The translations under genes were made by a program, and so were the position numbers. Shown piece by piece: positions 7,895 through 15,722 of a stretch of DNA of 64,000 nt (position 1 is its first letter; the number at the start of each line of letters is the position of its first letter). The DNA is from Streptomyces mangrovisoli (GTDB taxonomy: Bacteria; Actinomycetota; Actinomycetes; Streptomycetales; Streptomycetaceae). The stretch covers positions 1 to 64,000 of the forward strand of contig NZ_LAVA02000016.1 of assembly GCF_000974985.2 (NCBI RefSeq), in the 5' to 3' direction. The notes beneath the pieces are model-generated. The model ran no database searches. It was not told the origin of the DNA and saw only the letters and a program-made list of their open reading frames with translations.

Positions 7895-8938
7895 ATGACG
7901 GACACCGCAGGAACCCTGGCCGAGCCCGGCGCCGCACGGCAGCCGGTGACCCTGTTCACGGGGCAGTGGGCGGACCTCCCCTTCGAGGAGGTGGCGCGCC
8001 TGGCCGCCGAATGGGGATACGACGGGCTGGAGATCGCGGCCTCCGGTGACCATCTCGACCTCGCACGGGCCGAGGACGACCCCGCGTACCTCCCCGCCAA
8101 GCGGGCCGTGCTCGACCGCTACGGCCTCAAGGTCTGGGCGATCTCCCACCATCTCGGCGGCCAGGCCGTCTGCGACGACCCGATCGACTTCCGCCATCAG
8201 GCCATCCTGCGCCCCTCCGTATGGGGCGACGGCGACGAGGAGGGCGTGCGCCGACGGGCCGCCGAGGACATGAAGCGCGCCGCCAGGGTGGCGCGCAGCC
8301 TTGGTGCGGACACCGTCGTCGGCTTCACCGGATCGAAGATCTGGAAGTACGTGGCCATGTTCCCGCCCGTGCCCCAGTCGGTCATCGACGACGGTTACGA
8401 GGACTTCGCCCGCCGCTGGAACCCCATCCTCGACGTCTTCGACGCGGAGGGCGTCCGCTTCGCCCACGAGGTGCACCCCTCGGAGATCGCCTACGACCAC
8501 TGGACGAGCGTCCGGGCCGTGGAGGCCGTCGACCACCGGGCCGCCTTCGGCTTCAACTGGGATCCCTCCCACATGCTCTGGCAGGGCATCGACACGGTCG
8601 GCTTCCTCACCGACTTCGCGGACCGCATCTACCACGTCGACTGCAAGGACACCCGGATCCGTCCCCGGACCGGACGCGCCGGCATCCTCGGCTCGCACCT
8701 TCCCTGGGGCGATCCGCGCCGGCGCTGGGACTTCGTCTCCGTCGGCCACGGCGACGTTCCCTGGGAGGACGCCTTCCGCGCCTTGGCGCACATCGGATAC
8801 CGCGGCCCCGTCTCGGTGGAGTGGGAGGACGCGGGCATGGACCGACTGCACGGTGCCGCGGAGGCCGTGCACCGGATCAAGGCGGCCCTGTGGCCCCTGC
8901 CGGAGGCCGCGTTCGACTCCGCCTTCAGCAACCAGTGA
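7895..8938 (+). CDS. Sugar phosphate isomerase/epimerase-family TIM barrel
   Basis: 347 residues of the xylose isomerase-like TIM-barrel superfamily (AP endonuclease 2 fold). Likely metal ligands can be placed by pattern: Glu192 (HEVHPSE), Asp223 or His226 (WDPSHM), His247 (YHVDCKD) and Glu309 (SVEWED). ATG 7895 follows a strong AAGGAGG, so the 33-residue upstream extension is not used. It is divergent from the Gfo/Idh enzyme and followed 74 bases later by a ROK regulator. Family members isomerise, epimerise or dehydrate keto sugars. It is distinct from the C-glycoside deglycosidase alpha subunit at 14598 and may act downstream of it on a keto sugar, but this is inference. Confidence 0.85.
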   Translation: MTDTAGTLAEPGAARQPVTLFTGQWADLPFEEVARLAAEWGYDGLEIAASGDHLDLARAEDDPAYLPAKRAVLDRYGLKVWAISHHLGGQAVCDDPIDFRHQAILRPSVWGDGDEEGVRRRAAEDMKRAARVARSLGADTVVGFTGSKIWKYVAMFPPVPQSVIDDGYEDFARRWNPILDVFDAEGVRFAHEVHPSEIAYDHWTSVRAVEAVDHRAAFGFNWDPSHMLWQGIDTVGFLTDFADRIYHVDCKDTRIRPRTGRAGILGSHLPWGDPRRRWDFVSVGHGDVPWEDAFRALAHIGYRGPVSVEWEDAGMDRLHGAAEAVHRIKAALWPLPEAAFDSAFSNQ

Positions 8939-9012
8939 CCACCGACTCCGACGGCGTGGATCTTCCCCGCGACGTCGGGGCGCACGCGACAACGGCGACG
9001 TATGGTCGTGCG

Positions 9013-10272
9013 GTGGAACAGAACGACGGAGGCACCACTGGGGCGGGACGCGCCTCCCGGGCGCACTCGGGCACGAGGCACCAGAACGTGCAGAGAGTGC
9101 TGGAGGCGCTGCGCCTGAGCGGGCCGTCGTCGCAGGCCGCCCTGGCGCGCCGCACCGATCTGTCCAGGGCGACGGTGAACAGCATCGTGAAGACCCTGCG
9201 CGAGCAGGGCGTCGCGAAACTGATGCCGGTCAACGGCCGTGAGTCGTTGGTCGCCCTCGTGTCCAACCAGGGGGCGGTCGTCGCGGTCCAGGTCAACGTG
9301 GACTCGCTGCGGGCAGCCCTGCTCGACTTCGGTGCCGGCACCCGCCTCGACGCCGCCGCCGCGTTGCGTGTCAGCGACGGCGAGGGAGGCGGGCACGCCG
9401 GGCTGGTTCTGGACATGGTGCGGTCCCTCGCGGCGCGCGCCGGAATGCAGCCGAGTGATCTCGCCGGGGTCACGGTGGGCATGCAGGCCCCGCTGGCCCG
9501 GGCGACGGGCACCGTCACGTCGTGGGCGCGGCTCCAGCTGCCCGCCTGGAAGGACGTCGTGGTGGCCGAGACGCTCCAGGACGCCCTCGGCGCGCCCGTC
9601 TTCGCGGAGAACGACGCCAACCTCGCCGCGCTGGCGGAGTGGACCTGGGGGGCCGGCCGCGGCTCCACCGACTTCCTGTACGTGATGTGTTCGGCGGGAG
9701 TCGGTGGCGGACTGATCATCGACGGCCGGATTCACCGGGGCGGCGACGGCCTGGCCGGTGAGATCGGCCATCTCGTGCTGGAGCCGTCGGGGCCGGTGTG
9801 TTTCTGCGGCAGCCGTGGCTGCCTCACCACCTTCGTGTCCGAACGTTCGATCCTGCACGCGCTCGCGGCCTCCGGCAATTCCCTCGGTTCGCTGCACGCG
9901 GTCGTCGACGGCGCCCGCCGGGGCGATCCGGCGTGCCGTCGCGTGCTCTTCGAGGCGGGCCGGCACCTGGGGCGGGCCTTCGCCAGCACGGCGAAGGTCA
10001 TGGCGCCCAGCGTGGTCGCCGTGGGAGGCATCCTCGGCGAGGCGGGACCGCTGGTCTTCGACGGCCTGCTCTCCTCCGTGGAGGTGCAGAGCCTGAAGAT
10101 GGTCTCGCCCGGAATCCGGTTCCTGCCCGCGGTGCTGGGCGACGACGCGACCCTCCTGGGTGGTGTGGCGCTGGCCCTCACAGAGTCCGGCGGGGGAGCG
10201 AGTGCCCTCCCGGAATGGGCCCGCCGAACCCATACTGTTCGCGTCTCGAACGATCGCGCACATAATCGTTGA
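9013..10272 (+). CDS. ROK-family transcriptional regulator (2)
   Basis: About 419 residues from GTG 9013. The start is uncertain: no clear ribosome site, and GTG 8956 is also in frame. The helix-turn-helix spans about residues 20-75 (SSQAALARRTDLSRATVNSIVKTL). The ROK domain has AENDANLAALAEW and the motif CFCGSRGCLTTF, with Thr where the third motif position usually ends in Glu. It sits at the end of the isomerase unit and directly upstream of the C-glycoside block, with a palindrome over its own stop codon, so it is the best candidate to control one or both. Confidence 0.85.
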   Translation: MEQNDGGTTGAGRASRAHSGTRHQNVQRVLEALRLSGPSSQAALARRTDLSRATVNSIVKTLREQGVAKLMPVNGRESLVALVSNQGAVVAVQVNVDSLRAALLDFGAGTRLDAAAALRVSDGEGGGHAGLVLDMVRSLAARAGMQPSDLAGVTVGMQAPLARATGTVTSWARLQLPAWKDVVVAETLQDALGAPVFAENDANLAALAEWTWGAGRGSTDFLYVMCSAGVGGGLIIDGRIHRGGDGLAGEIGHLVLEPSGPVCFCGSRGCLTTFVSERSILHALAASGNSLGSLHAVVDGARRGDPACRRVLFEAGRHLGRAFASTAKVMAPSVVAVGGILGEAGPLVFDGLLSSVEVQSLKMVSPGIRFLPAVLGDDATLLGGVALALTESGGGASALPEWARRTHTVRVSNDRAHNR

Positions 10273-10600
10273 CATTCCCGTAAAGGGGGATGACGATGGC
10301 CGCAGTTGAGGGCGACCCGGAGGGGACTCCGAGAATGGGCCGCCCTGCAGCACCGAGTTCAATTGCATGACCCGAGCCGCACTGCCCCTTGTCCCCTCGG
10401 CCGGGGAACGTCGCAGATCAATGCAGGTCTGACGTTACCGCCGCACCCCAGGCCCGACCCCTTTGGGTTCCGGTGGCCTTCCAGTCCCCACAGCATCAGA
10501 ACAAGCGTCGAGCGCTGAAAGCACACCTTGCTCAAGGGTGCGGTGAATTGCACGCCGACGCGGAACGTTCAGGATTCGAACGGTTTAAAGGACCTCAAAG
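10249..10600 (+). promoter_or_regulatory. Promoter/operator region of the C-glycoside block
   Basis: Contains the 328-base gene-free stretch 10273-10600. An inverted repeat AACGAT (10249-10254) / ATCGTT (10265-10270) overlaps the end of the ROK gene and runs into TTGACA (10269-10274). GACGAT lies 17 bases on (10292-10297), which is a plausible -35/-10 pair. A second short inverted repeat CGTTC/GAACG (10566-10582) sits just before the permease. AAAGGA at 10587-10592 is the permease ribosome site. The rest of the gap shows nothing I can name. The leader would be about 300 bases, long enough for post-transcriptional control. Confidence 0.4.
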
Positions 10601-11932
10601 ATGAGCAGTCAACCGACGCACATGAGCCCCGCGGAGCAGGTCACCGCCACGAAGGCCGCCTCCGCCGCCCCGCTGCCCGATTCCGGCACCGCGTCCATCG
10701 AGTCCGGCACGGGAGACACCCGCCTTTTCGTGCAGCTCGTCGTGATGATGCTGCTGGAGTTCGCGGTGTTCGGCTCCTGGTTCGCGACGGTGAGTCTCGT
10801 CCTGGCGACCCACGGGCTGCCGACCATCATCGGTACCGCGTTCAGCCTCGCGGCCCTCGCGGCGATCGTCTCGCCCATGGTGTTCGGCGCCATCGGCGAT
10901 CGGTTCATGGCTTCCCAGAAGGCCCTCGGCCTGGCCCATCTGCTGGGCGGCGTGACCATGCTGTTCCTGCCGTTCGCGGTCCGGTCCGGCGCGGGCGGTC
11001 TGGTACTGGCCCTCGTCTTCGTCTACATGCTCTTCTTCCAGCCCACGCTCGGTCTGACGAACGCCATCGCCTTCCGGCACCTCGGCGCCAACCAGCGACG
11101 CTTTCCCTACGTCCGCGTCTTCGGCACGGTCGGCTGGGTCATCGCGGGACAACTCGTCGGCTGGATGGGCCTGTCGGCGTCCACGAACCTCTTCTACGTC
11201 ACCGCGGCCTTCAGCTTCCTGCTCGGCCTCTTCTCCTTCACCCTCCCCGCCACGCCGCCGCCCGCCAAGGGAGTCCGCTTCTCGTGGGGCGACCTGGTGG
11301 GAGCCAAGGCGTTCCGGCTGCTGCGCCGGCGGAACTACGCCGTACTCATGGTGTGTGCCCTGCTCGTCGCCGTGTCCCTCGGCGTCTACAACACCTACGC
11401 CTCCACCTACCTCGGCGCGCTGGGCTTCACCAACGTGGCAGGGCTGATGTCCGTGGGACAGGCGTCGGAGGTGGCCTTCATCGTGACCATCCCCTTCGTC
11501 CTGCGGCGGGTCGGCATGAAGTGGGCGCTGTTCGCCGGCATGTGCATGTGGGCCGTCCGCTGCGTACTGCTCATCGAGGCGGCAGGGCACGGCAGTTGGC
11601 TCGCCGTCGGAGCCATTGCGGTGCAGGGCGTCTGCCAGGACTTCTTCCTCGTCCTCGGCGCCATGTACGTCGGCGAGGTGGCGCCGGTCGAGCTCGCCGT
11701 CCAGGCCCAGAGCATGCTCATCCTCATGGTCTCCGGATTCGGCCAGTTCATCGGCGCGACGATCTCCGGGCAGATCTACGACGCGACCGTCGGCGCCCAC
11801 CAGAACGGACCCCTGTCCGACTGGACCGCGGTCTGGGTCTTCCCCGTCTTCTCCGCCGTGATCGCCGCAGTGGTCTGGGGCGTCTTCTCCCGCCACCACC
11901 GGACCCCGCAGAACGCGCCCGCCGAAGCCTGA
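10601..11932 (+). CDS. Nucleoside:H+ symporter-family (MFS) permease
   Basis: 443-residue membrane protein with about 12 hydrophobic segments after a 40-residue hydrophilic N-terminus (first helix near FVQLVVMMLLEFAVFGSWFATV). The overall pattern (N-terminal LEFAVFGSW, RFPYVRVFGTVGWVIAG, QGVCQDFFLVLGAMYVGE) is that of the nucleoside:H+ symporter branch of the major facilitator superfamily. In several bacterial groups members of this branch travel with GMC, Gfo/Idh and TIM-barrel isomerase genes for glycosides, not with nucleoside genes. It is the first gene of the inferred C-glycoside operon, so import of the glycoside is the likely job. Start ATG 10601 has AAAGGA 8 bases upstream. Confidence 0.82.
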   Translation: MSSQPTHMSPAEQVTATKAASAAPLPDSGTASIESGTGDTRLFVQLVVMMLLEFAVFGSWFATVSLVLATHGLPTIIGTAFSLAALAAIVSPMVFGAIGDRFMASQKALGLAHLLGGVTMLFLPFAVRSGAGGLVLALVFVYMLFFQPTLGLTNAIAFRHLGANQRRFPYVRVFGTVGWVIAGQLVGWMGLSASTNLFYVTAAFSFLLGLFSFTLPATPPPAKGVRFSWGDLVGAKAFRLLRRRNYAVLMVCALLVAVSLGVYNTYASTYLGALGFTNVAGLMSVGQASEVAFIVTIPFVLRRVGMKWALFAGMCMWAVRCVLLIEAAGHGSWLAVGAIAVQGVCQDFFLVLGAMYVGEVAPVELAVQAQSMLILMVSGFGQFIGATISGQIYDATVGAHQNGPLSDWTAVWVFPVFSAVIAAVVWGVFSRHHRTPQNAPAEA

Positions 11933-12019
11933 GGAAGCAGGACAGCCCTCACCCGCGCGAGCGGGAGAGCCCGCCGTACCCGTCACACCTACGTCATCAC
12001 CCAACGAGGAGGTGGAGTC

Positions 12020-12178
12020 ATGAAGTACCTGTCCCCGGCATCACTGGGCAGCGGGCAGGAGGCTCGGCCCCTCCTCGACAGCTCCCACGCGCCGCTCGGC
12101 CTGTTCTGCGGCGCCTGGGCACGCAGCCAGCGGCTCGGCCTGCGTGAGGTACGGGGTCCCACGGTCCAGGACCGCTGA
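12020..12178 (+). CDS. 52-residue peptide inside the C-glycoside block
   Basis: A short frame preceded by one of the strongest ribosome sites in the window (GAGGAGGTGGAG, 12006-12017), 87 bases after the permease stop. It starts MKYLSPASLGSG, has a single Cys (residue 30, in GLFCGAWARSQRL) and ends in an Arg-rich tail (REVRGPTVQDR). No signal peptide, membrane segment or zinc motif is evident. I do not recognise a family. Its strong initiation site and place between the permease and the GMC gene suggest a real small protein, either an accessory subunit of the flavoenzyme or a leader controlling downstream translation. The coding signal of so short a frame is weak. Confidence 0.5.
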   Translation: MKYLSPASLGSGQEARPLLDSSHAPLGLFCGAWARSQRLGLREVRGPTVQDR

Positions 12179-12248
12179 CCCCATCCGGGTCCCCTCCGCA
12201 CGGGCGGCAGGCGGACCGAGCCTCACAGCAGAGAAGAGTCGAACGACA

Positions 12249-12359
12249 GTGAACGCGAACCGTGCCACCCACGAAGAAGCGGCCGTCCGCCGCGCCCACG
12301 GGGCACCCACCGAAGCCGGCCGCACGGGCCGGGCAGCACGAGCCCTCGGCGGGTGCTGA
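12249..12359 (+). CDS. Possible 36-residue leader ORF before the GMC gene
   Basis: GTG 12249 with AGAGAAGAG upstream opens a 36-codon frame rich in Ala and Arg that ends in ...LGGC. Its stop (12357-12359) lies 2 bases before the GMC ATG. It could couple translation into the GMC gene or be chance. Composition alone does not show that it is coding. Confidence 0.25.
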   Translation: MNANRATHEEAAVRRAHGAPTEAGRTGRAARALGGC

Positions 12360-12361
12360 TC

Positions 12362-14050
12362 ATGGGTTCCCTCGACAAGCGCTTCGACGCCCTGGTCATC
12401 GGCTCCGGCGCCGCCGGCAGCATCGCGGTCAAGGAGCTGACGGAACGGGGCATGGAGGTCCTGCTCCTGGAAGCCGGCCGGGACATCAGCGAGGCGGACT
12501 TCGTCCCGCCGAAGCCCACGCCGCCCAAGGCGATGAGCATCGGCCTCGGCGGCCGACTCCGCTCGGGCCTCAGGGGACAGTACGTCCAGGCCCGGCGGGC
12601 CATGTTCAAGGACCAGACCAGCCCGTTCCTGGTCAACGACTTCAAGCACCCCTACGCCTCCGACAGCGAGTTCCTCTGGATCCGCGGACGCCAGCTCGGC
12701 GGACGTCTGCACGCCTACGGACGCGTGCTCCTGCGCTCCTCCGACCACGAGTTCAAGGCCGCGTCGCGCGACGGACACGGCGAGGACTGGCCCATCTCCT
12801 ACGCCGACCTCGCCCCGTACTACGACAGGATCGAGGAGTTCCTGGGCCTCTACGGGACCAGCGAGGGCCTGGACAACCTCCCGGACGGCAAGTACCGCGG
12901 GCCGTCGGTGTTCACCAAGGCCGAGGAGGAGTTCAAGGCCACGGTCGAGCGGCGGTGGTCCGAGCGCCACGTCGTCCCGTGGCGCTACGCCGCTCCCAAC
13001 CTGCACCGGGTCCCGCTCGGAATCGTCGCGGCGCGCGCCACGGGCCGGCTGACCACCCGTACCGACGCGATCGTGCAGAAGATCACCGTCAACCCGAAGA
13101 CGGGTCTCGCCGACGGCGTGATCTTCATCGACCAGAACACGAAGGCCCAGCACCGGGTGTACGCCGACGTCGTCGTCTCGTGCGCGTCGGCCATCGAGTC
13201 GGTCAGGCTGCTGCTGAACTCCGGCAGCACCGCCCACCCCGACGGGTTGGCGAACTCCTCCGGCCTGCTCGGGCACTACTTCATGGACCAGACGCCGAGC
13301 CTGCTGTTCGGCTCCGACCCGAACCACCCCGGCGCCGAGTCCCCCGAGGACCCCGCGCCGCCGGACCCGTACTACCCGCCCGTCGGCGGCGTCTACATCC
13401 CGCACTTCGACAACGTCGACAAAACCACCACGAGCGACTTCGCCCGCGGCTGGTCGGTGCAGGGAACGGTCGGCCGGATGCCCGTCCCGGAGGGCGCGGG
13501 CGGTGTCGTCGGACTGATGGGGTTCGGCGAGATGCTGCCGTACTACGACAACCGCATCTCCGTGCACCCCCGCCGTACCGACGCGTGGGGCATCCCCATC
13601 CCGCGCATCCACCTGTCCCTCACCGACAACGAGCGCGCTCTGATGCGTGCCCAGGTCCGCGGACTGCGGGAGATGGCCGAGGCGAGCGGCTACCAGGTGA
13701 ACTTCGCGGCCTCCACGCTCGGCCTGGACTCCAAGAAGATCTGGCCGGACGCCGACCCGTTCAGCCGCGCGATCTTCCGCATCGGCATCAAGCGGAGCCT
13801 CGCCATGGGCGCGGCGATCCACGAGTGCGGCGGGGCCCGGATGGGCAACGACCCGGCCAAGTCGGTCCTCAACGAGTACAACGCGACGTGGGACATCCCC
13901 AACCTCTACGTCACCGACGCCAGTGCCTACGTGTCGAACGGCGGGGTGGGCCCGACCCTGACGATCATGGCGCTCACCGCTCGCGCCTGCGAGCACATCG
14001 CCCGTCAGCACGCGGACGGCTCGCTCCACCAGCGCTCCGCGGACCGCTAG
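12362..14050 (+). CDS. GMC-family FAD oxidoreductase, probable glycoside 3-oxidase
   Basis: 562 residues (ATG 12362; GTG 12353 is an in-frame alternative). The N-terminal FAD-binding motif is GSGAAG (residues 14-19) followed by LLLEAGRD. The C-terminal catalytic half has HECGGARMG (His487) and NGGVGPTLTIMALTAR. The family oxidises alcohols and sugar hydroxyls with FAD. Among known C-glycoside catabolic routes, CarA of Microbacterium is an FAD enzyme of this kind that makes the 3-keto-C-glycoside needed for C-C cleavage. The two deglycosidase subunits lie immediately downstream here, so the same role is the best reading. Oddity: the residue before P-T-L-T is Gly530, where many GMC enzymes have the second catalytic Asn. 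No gluconate dehydrogenase-type small subunit or cytochrome is adjacent. Confidence 0.88.
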   Translation: MGSLDKRFDALVIGSGAAGSIAVKELTERGMEVLLLEAGRDISEADFVPPKPTPPKAMSIGLGGRLRSGLRGQYVQARRAMFKDQTSPFLVNDFKHPYASDSEFLWIRGRQLGGRLHAYGRVLLRSSDHEFKAASRDGHGEDWPISYADLAPYYDRIEEFLGLYGTSEGLDNLPDGKYRGPSVFTKAEEEFKATVERRWSERHVVPWRYAAPNLHRVPLGIVAARATGRLTTRTDAIVQKITVNPKTGLADGVIFIDQNTKAQHRVYADVVVSCASAIESVRLLLNSGSTAHPDGLANSSGLLGHYFMDQTPSLLFGSDPNHPGAESPEDPAPPDPYYPPVGGVYIPHFDNVDKTTTSDFARGWSVQGTVGRMPVPEGAGGVVGLMGFGEMLPYYDNRISVHPRRTDAWGIPIPRIHLSLTDNERALMRAQVRGLREMAEASGYQVNFAASTLGLDSKKIWPDADPFSRAIFRIGIKRSLAMGAAIHECGGARMGNDPAKSVLNEYNATWDIPNLYVTDASAYVSNGGVGPTLTIMALTARACEHIARQHADGSLHQRSADR

Positions 14051-14058
14051 GGCACGCG

Positions 14059-14096
14059 GCCGGCCGGTGCGCCGCAGCAGTGCCGCACCGGCCGGC
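14059..14096 (+). terminator. Strong intercistronic hairpin after the GMC gene
   Basis: A perfect 13-bp inverted repeat (gccggccggtgcg, 14059-14071; complement at 14084-14096) with a 12-base loop, starting 8 bases after the GMC stop and ending 34 bases before the deglycosidase beta start. There is no T tract. Being inside an apparent operon, it may be a partial terminator or a 3'-end stabiliser that sets the ratio of oxidase to deglycosidase. Confidence 0.6.
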
Positions 14097-14130
14097 CCGG
14101 CCCCCCCGACGATCACACCTGGTGCAAGGA

Positions 14131-14598
14131 ATGTTTGAGAACTTCTTGATCCGCTCCGACAGCCTGAGGAACGAAGTCCGCGACGGGAAGACGGTCGGCT
14201 TCACCCTGGCCGTCCGCCACGCCAACTACCGCGGCTGCTACCTCTCCCTCCACAACGGCTACTACGTCGAGGTCGACGGCACCCAGTACGCCACCGACCG
14301 GCAGACCTTCGAGATCAACGGACAGGCGCCGCGCTCCTTCGACGAGATCCGTACCGCCGTGCACGAACACTGGAACTACGACGACGAGGCGGTCCTGCAC
14401 GTCGAGGCGCCCGGCGGCCTCGCCCCCGGCGAGCACACCCTGCGCTTCCAGCAGTCCGTCCTGGCGGCCTACGGCTACCTCCCGACCGACGAGGAGTGGG
14501 TCAAGAACCCGCCCACGCCGGGATCGGGCGCGGGGTCGGACAAGACCCCCGAGATCGTCGCCTACCGCCTCACCCTGACCGAGCCGGAGAAGAACTGA
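14131..14598 (+). CDS. C-glycoside deglycosidase beta subunit (DUF6379-like)
   Basis: 155-residue protein starting MFENFLIRSDSLRNEV. It matches, by recall of the family pattern, the small beta subunit of bacterial C-glycoside deglycosidases (DfgB, DgpB, CarC type; DUF6379). Shared features are the opening MFE--I--DSL-N-V-DGK--GF, then YRG--LS-----VEVDG, then a W-Y/F-E element and PGGL-PGEH. The subunit forms a jelly-roll-like partner of the TIM-barrel alpha subunit and is required for cleaving the sugar-aglycone C-C bond after oxidation at sugar C3. ATG 14131 gives the family's usual N-terminus; GTG 14122 is also in frame. The stop overlaps the alpha-subunit ATG by one base (TGATG), as expected for subunits made in equal amount. 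Confidence 0.82.
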   Translation: MFENFLIRSDSLRNEVRDGKTVGFTLAVRHANYRGCYLSLHNGYYVEVDGTQYATDRQTFEINGQAPRSFDEIRTAVHEHWNYDDEAVLHVEAPGGLAPGEHTLRFQQSVLAAYGYLPTDEEWVKNPPTPGSGAGSDKTPEIVAYRLTLTEPEKN

Positions 14599-15722
14599 TG
14601 ACCATCCAGCGCGGTGTTTCGCTCTACAGCTACCAGCAGTCCCAGTTCCTCAAGGAACTCATGCTGGAGGACCAGATCCGCGAGGTCGGCCGGAACCTCG
14701 GCGGCGCCGACGGCATCGAGCTCATCGACGAGATGTCCCTGCGCTACCCCGACCCCGGCGACGACTTCCGCCGGCAGTGGTTCGCGTGGATGGAGGCCTA
14801 CGGCACCAAGCCCGTCGCCATGGACGTGGGCATGGACGTCCTGCAGTTCCGCGACCACGTCATGACCCACGAGGAGTGCGCCGACCGGCTGCGCCAGGAC
14901 ATCCGGCTGGCGAAGTCCCTCGGCTTCGCCAACGTGCGTGTCCTGTCCGTCGTCCCCGTCGACATCCTCGTCTCCGCACTGCCCCTCGCGGAGCAGCTCG
15001 ACATCCGTCTCGGCAAGGAGATCCACCAGCCGATGCGGCTGGAGGGCCGGGAGGTCGGCGACATCCTCGACGTCATCGAACGCACCGGAACCCGGCACCT
15101 CGGGATCGTGCCCGACCTCGGCATCTTCCAGTTCCGCCCCTCCGAGGTCCTGCTGTCGTGGCTGGAGCGCCGCGGCGCCCAGCCCACGGCCTCGCTGGCG
15201 TCCGTGGACCTGGCCCTGGCCATTCACCGGGGAGAGTCCCCCTTCGACCTCACCGCGGTCCACCGCCACACCGCCGGCAACCTCCGCTCCGACCTCGGCC
15301 GCTTCCTGACCACCGGCGAGAGCGCGCCCGAACTGCTCGACGTGTTCGAGGGCGTCAAGCGGTACACGGACGAACGCGTCACGGACCCCGAGGCCATCGA
15401 CTACCGCACCGTCGCGGAGGCGCTCATGCTCTCCCGCACGTCCGCGGAGACGCTCCGCCAGATCGCCCCGCACGTCATCCACGTGCACGGCAAGTTCAAC
15501 AACATGTCCGAGGTGCCCGGCGCGCCCGGCCGCTACCAGGAGATCTCCATCGACTACGACGCCGCGATCGGCGCGCTGAAGGCCGGTGGCTTCGACGGGT
15601 ACATCAACTCCGAGTACGAGGGCCAGCGGTACTTCCAGGACCGGGGCCGCGAGGACCTGATGGACGAGGTGGACCAGGTCCGCCGTCACCAGGAGCTGCT
15701 GAGGAGGCTGATCGCGGCATGA
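14598..15722 (+). CDS. C-glycoside deglycosidase alpha subunit (TIM barrel)
   Basis: 374 residues of the xylose isomerase-like TIM-barrel superfamily, opening GVSLYSYQQ. Candidate metal ligands spaced as in the family are Glu141 (KEIHQP), Asp173 (VPDLGIF), His295 or His297 (VIHVHGKF) and Glu339 (NSEYEG). Bacterial C-deglycosidases are alpha/beta enzymes with a divalent metal in this barrel; they cleave 3-keto C-glucosides of flavonoids, isoflavonoids or anthraquinones into aglycone and a keto-glucose derivative. The beta gene immediately upstream and the GMC oxidase before it make this assignment much stronger than the fold alone. Its stop overlaps the lactonase ATG (ATGA). The aglycone specificity cannot be read from sequence. 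Confidence 0.83.
   Translation: MTIQRGVSLYSYQQSQFLKELMLEDQIREVGRNLGGADGIELIDEMSLRYPDPGDDFRRQWFAWMEAYGTKPVAMDVGMDVLQFRDHVMTHEECADRLRQDIRLAKSLGFANVRVLSVVPVDILVSALPLAEQLDIRLGKEIHQPMRLEGREVGDILDVIERTGTRHLGIVPDLGIFQFRPSEVLLSWLERRGAQPTASLASVDLALAIHRGESPFDLTAVHRHTAGNLRSDLGRFLTTGESAPELLDVFEGVKRYTDERVTDPEAIDYRTVAEALMLSRTSAETLRQIAPHVIHVHGKFNNMSEVPGAPGRYQEISIDYDAAIGALKAGGFDGYINSEYEGQRYFQDRGREDLMDEVDQVRRHQELLRRLIAA

Noticed and set aside
8629..10368. 579-codon minus-strand frame opposite the ROK gene
   Set aside because: Antisense shadow; no motifs, and the plus frame has an intact ROK zinc motif.
12353..14050. Mycofactocin-linked dehydrogenase with the 52-residue peptide as precursor
   Set aside because: The peptide lacks the conserved C-terminal Val-Tyr of MftA, and no mftB, mftC or related genes are present.
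12041..14116. 691-codon minus-strand frame opposite the GMC gene
   Set aside because: Antisense shadow of a high-GC gene; the plus frame has the FAD motif and catalytic region.
14598..15722. Ordinary hydroxypyruvate or xylose isomerase
   Set aside because: The fold alone allows it, but the overlapping beta-subunit gene and the upstream GMC oxidase make the C-deglycosidase alpha subunit more likely.
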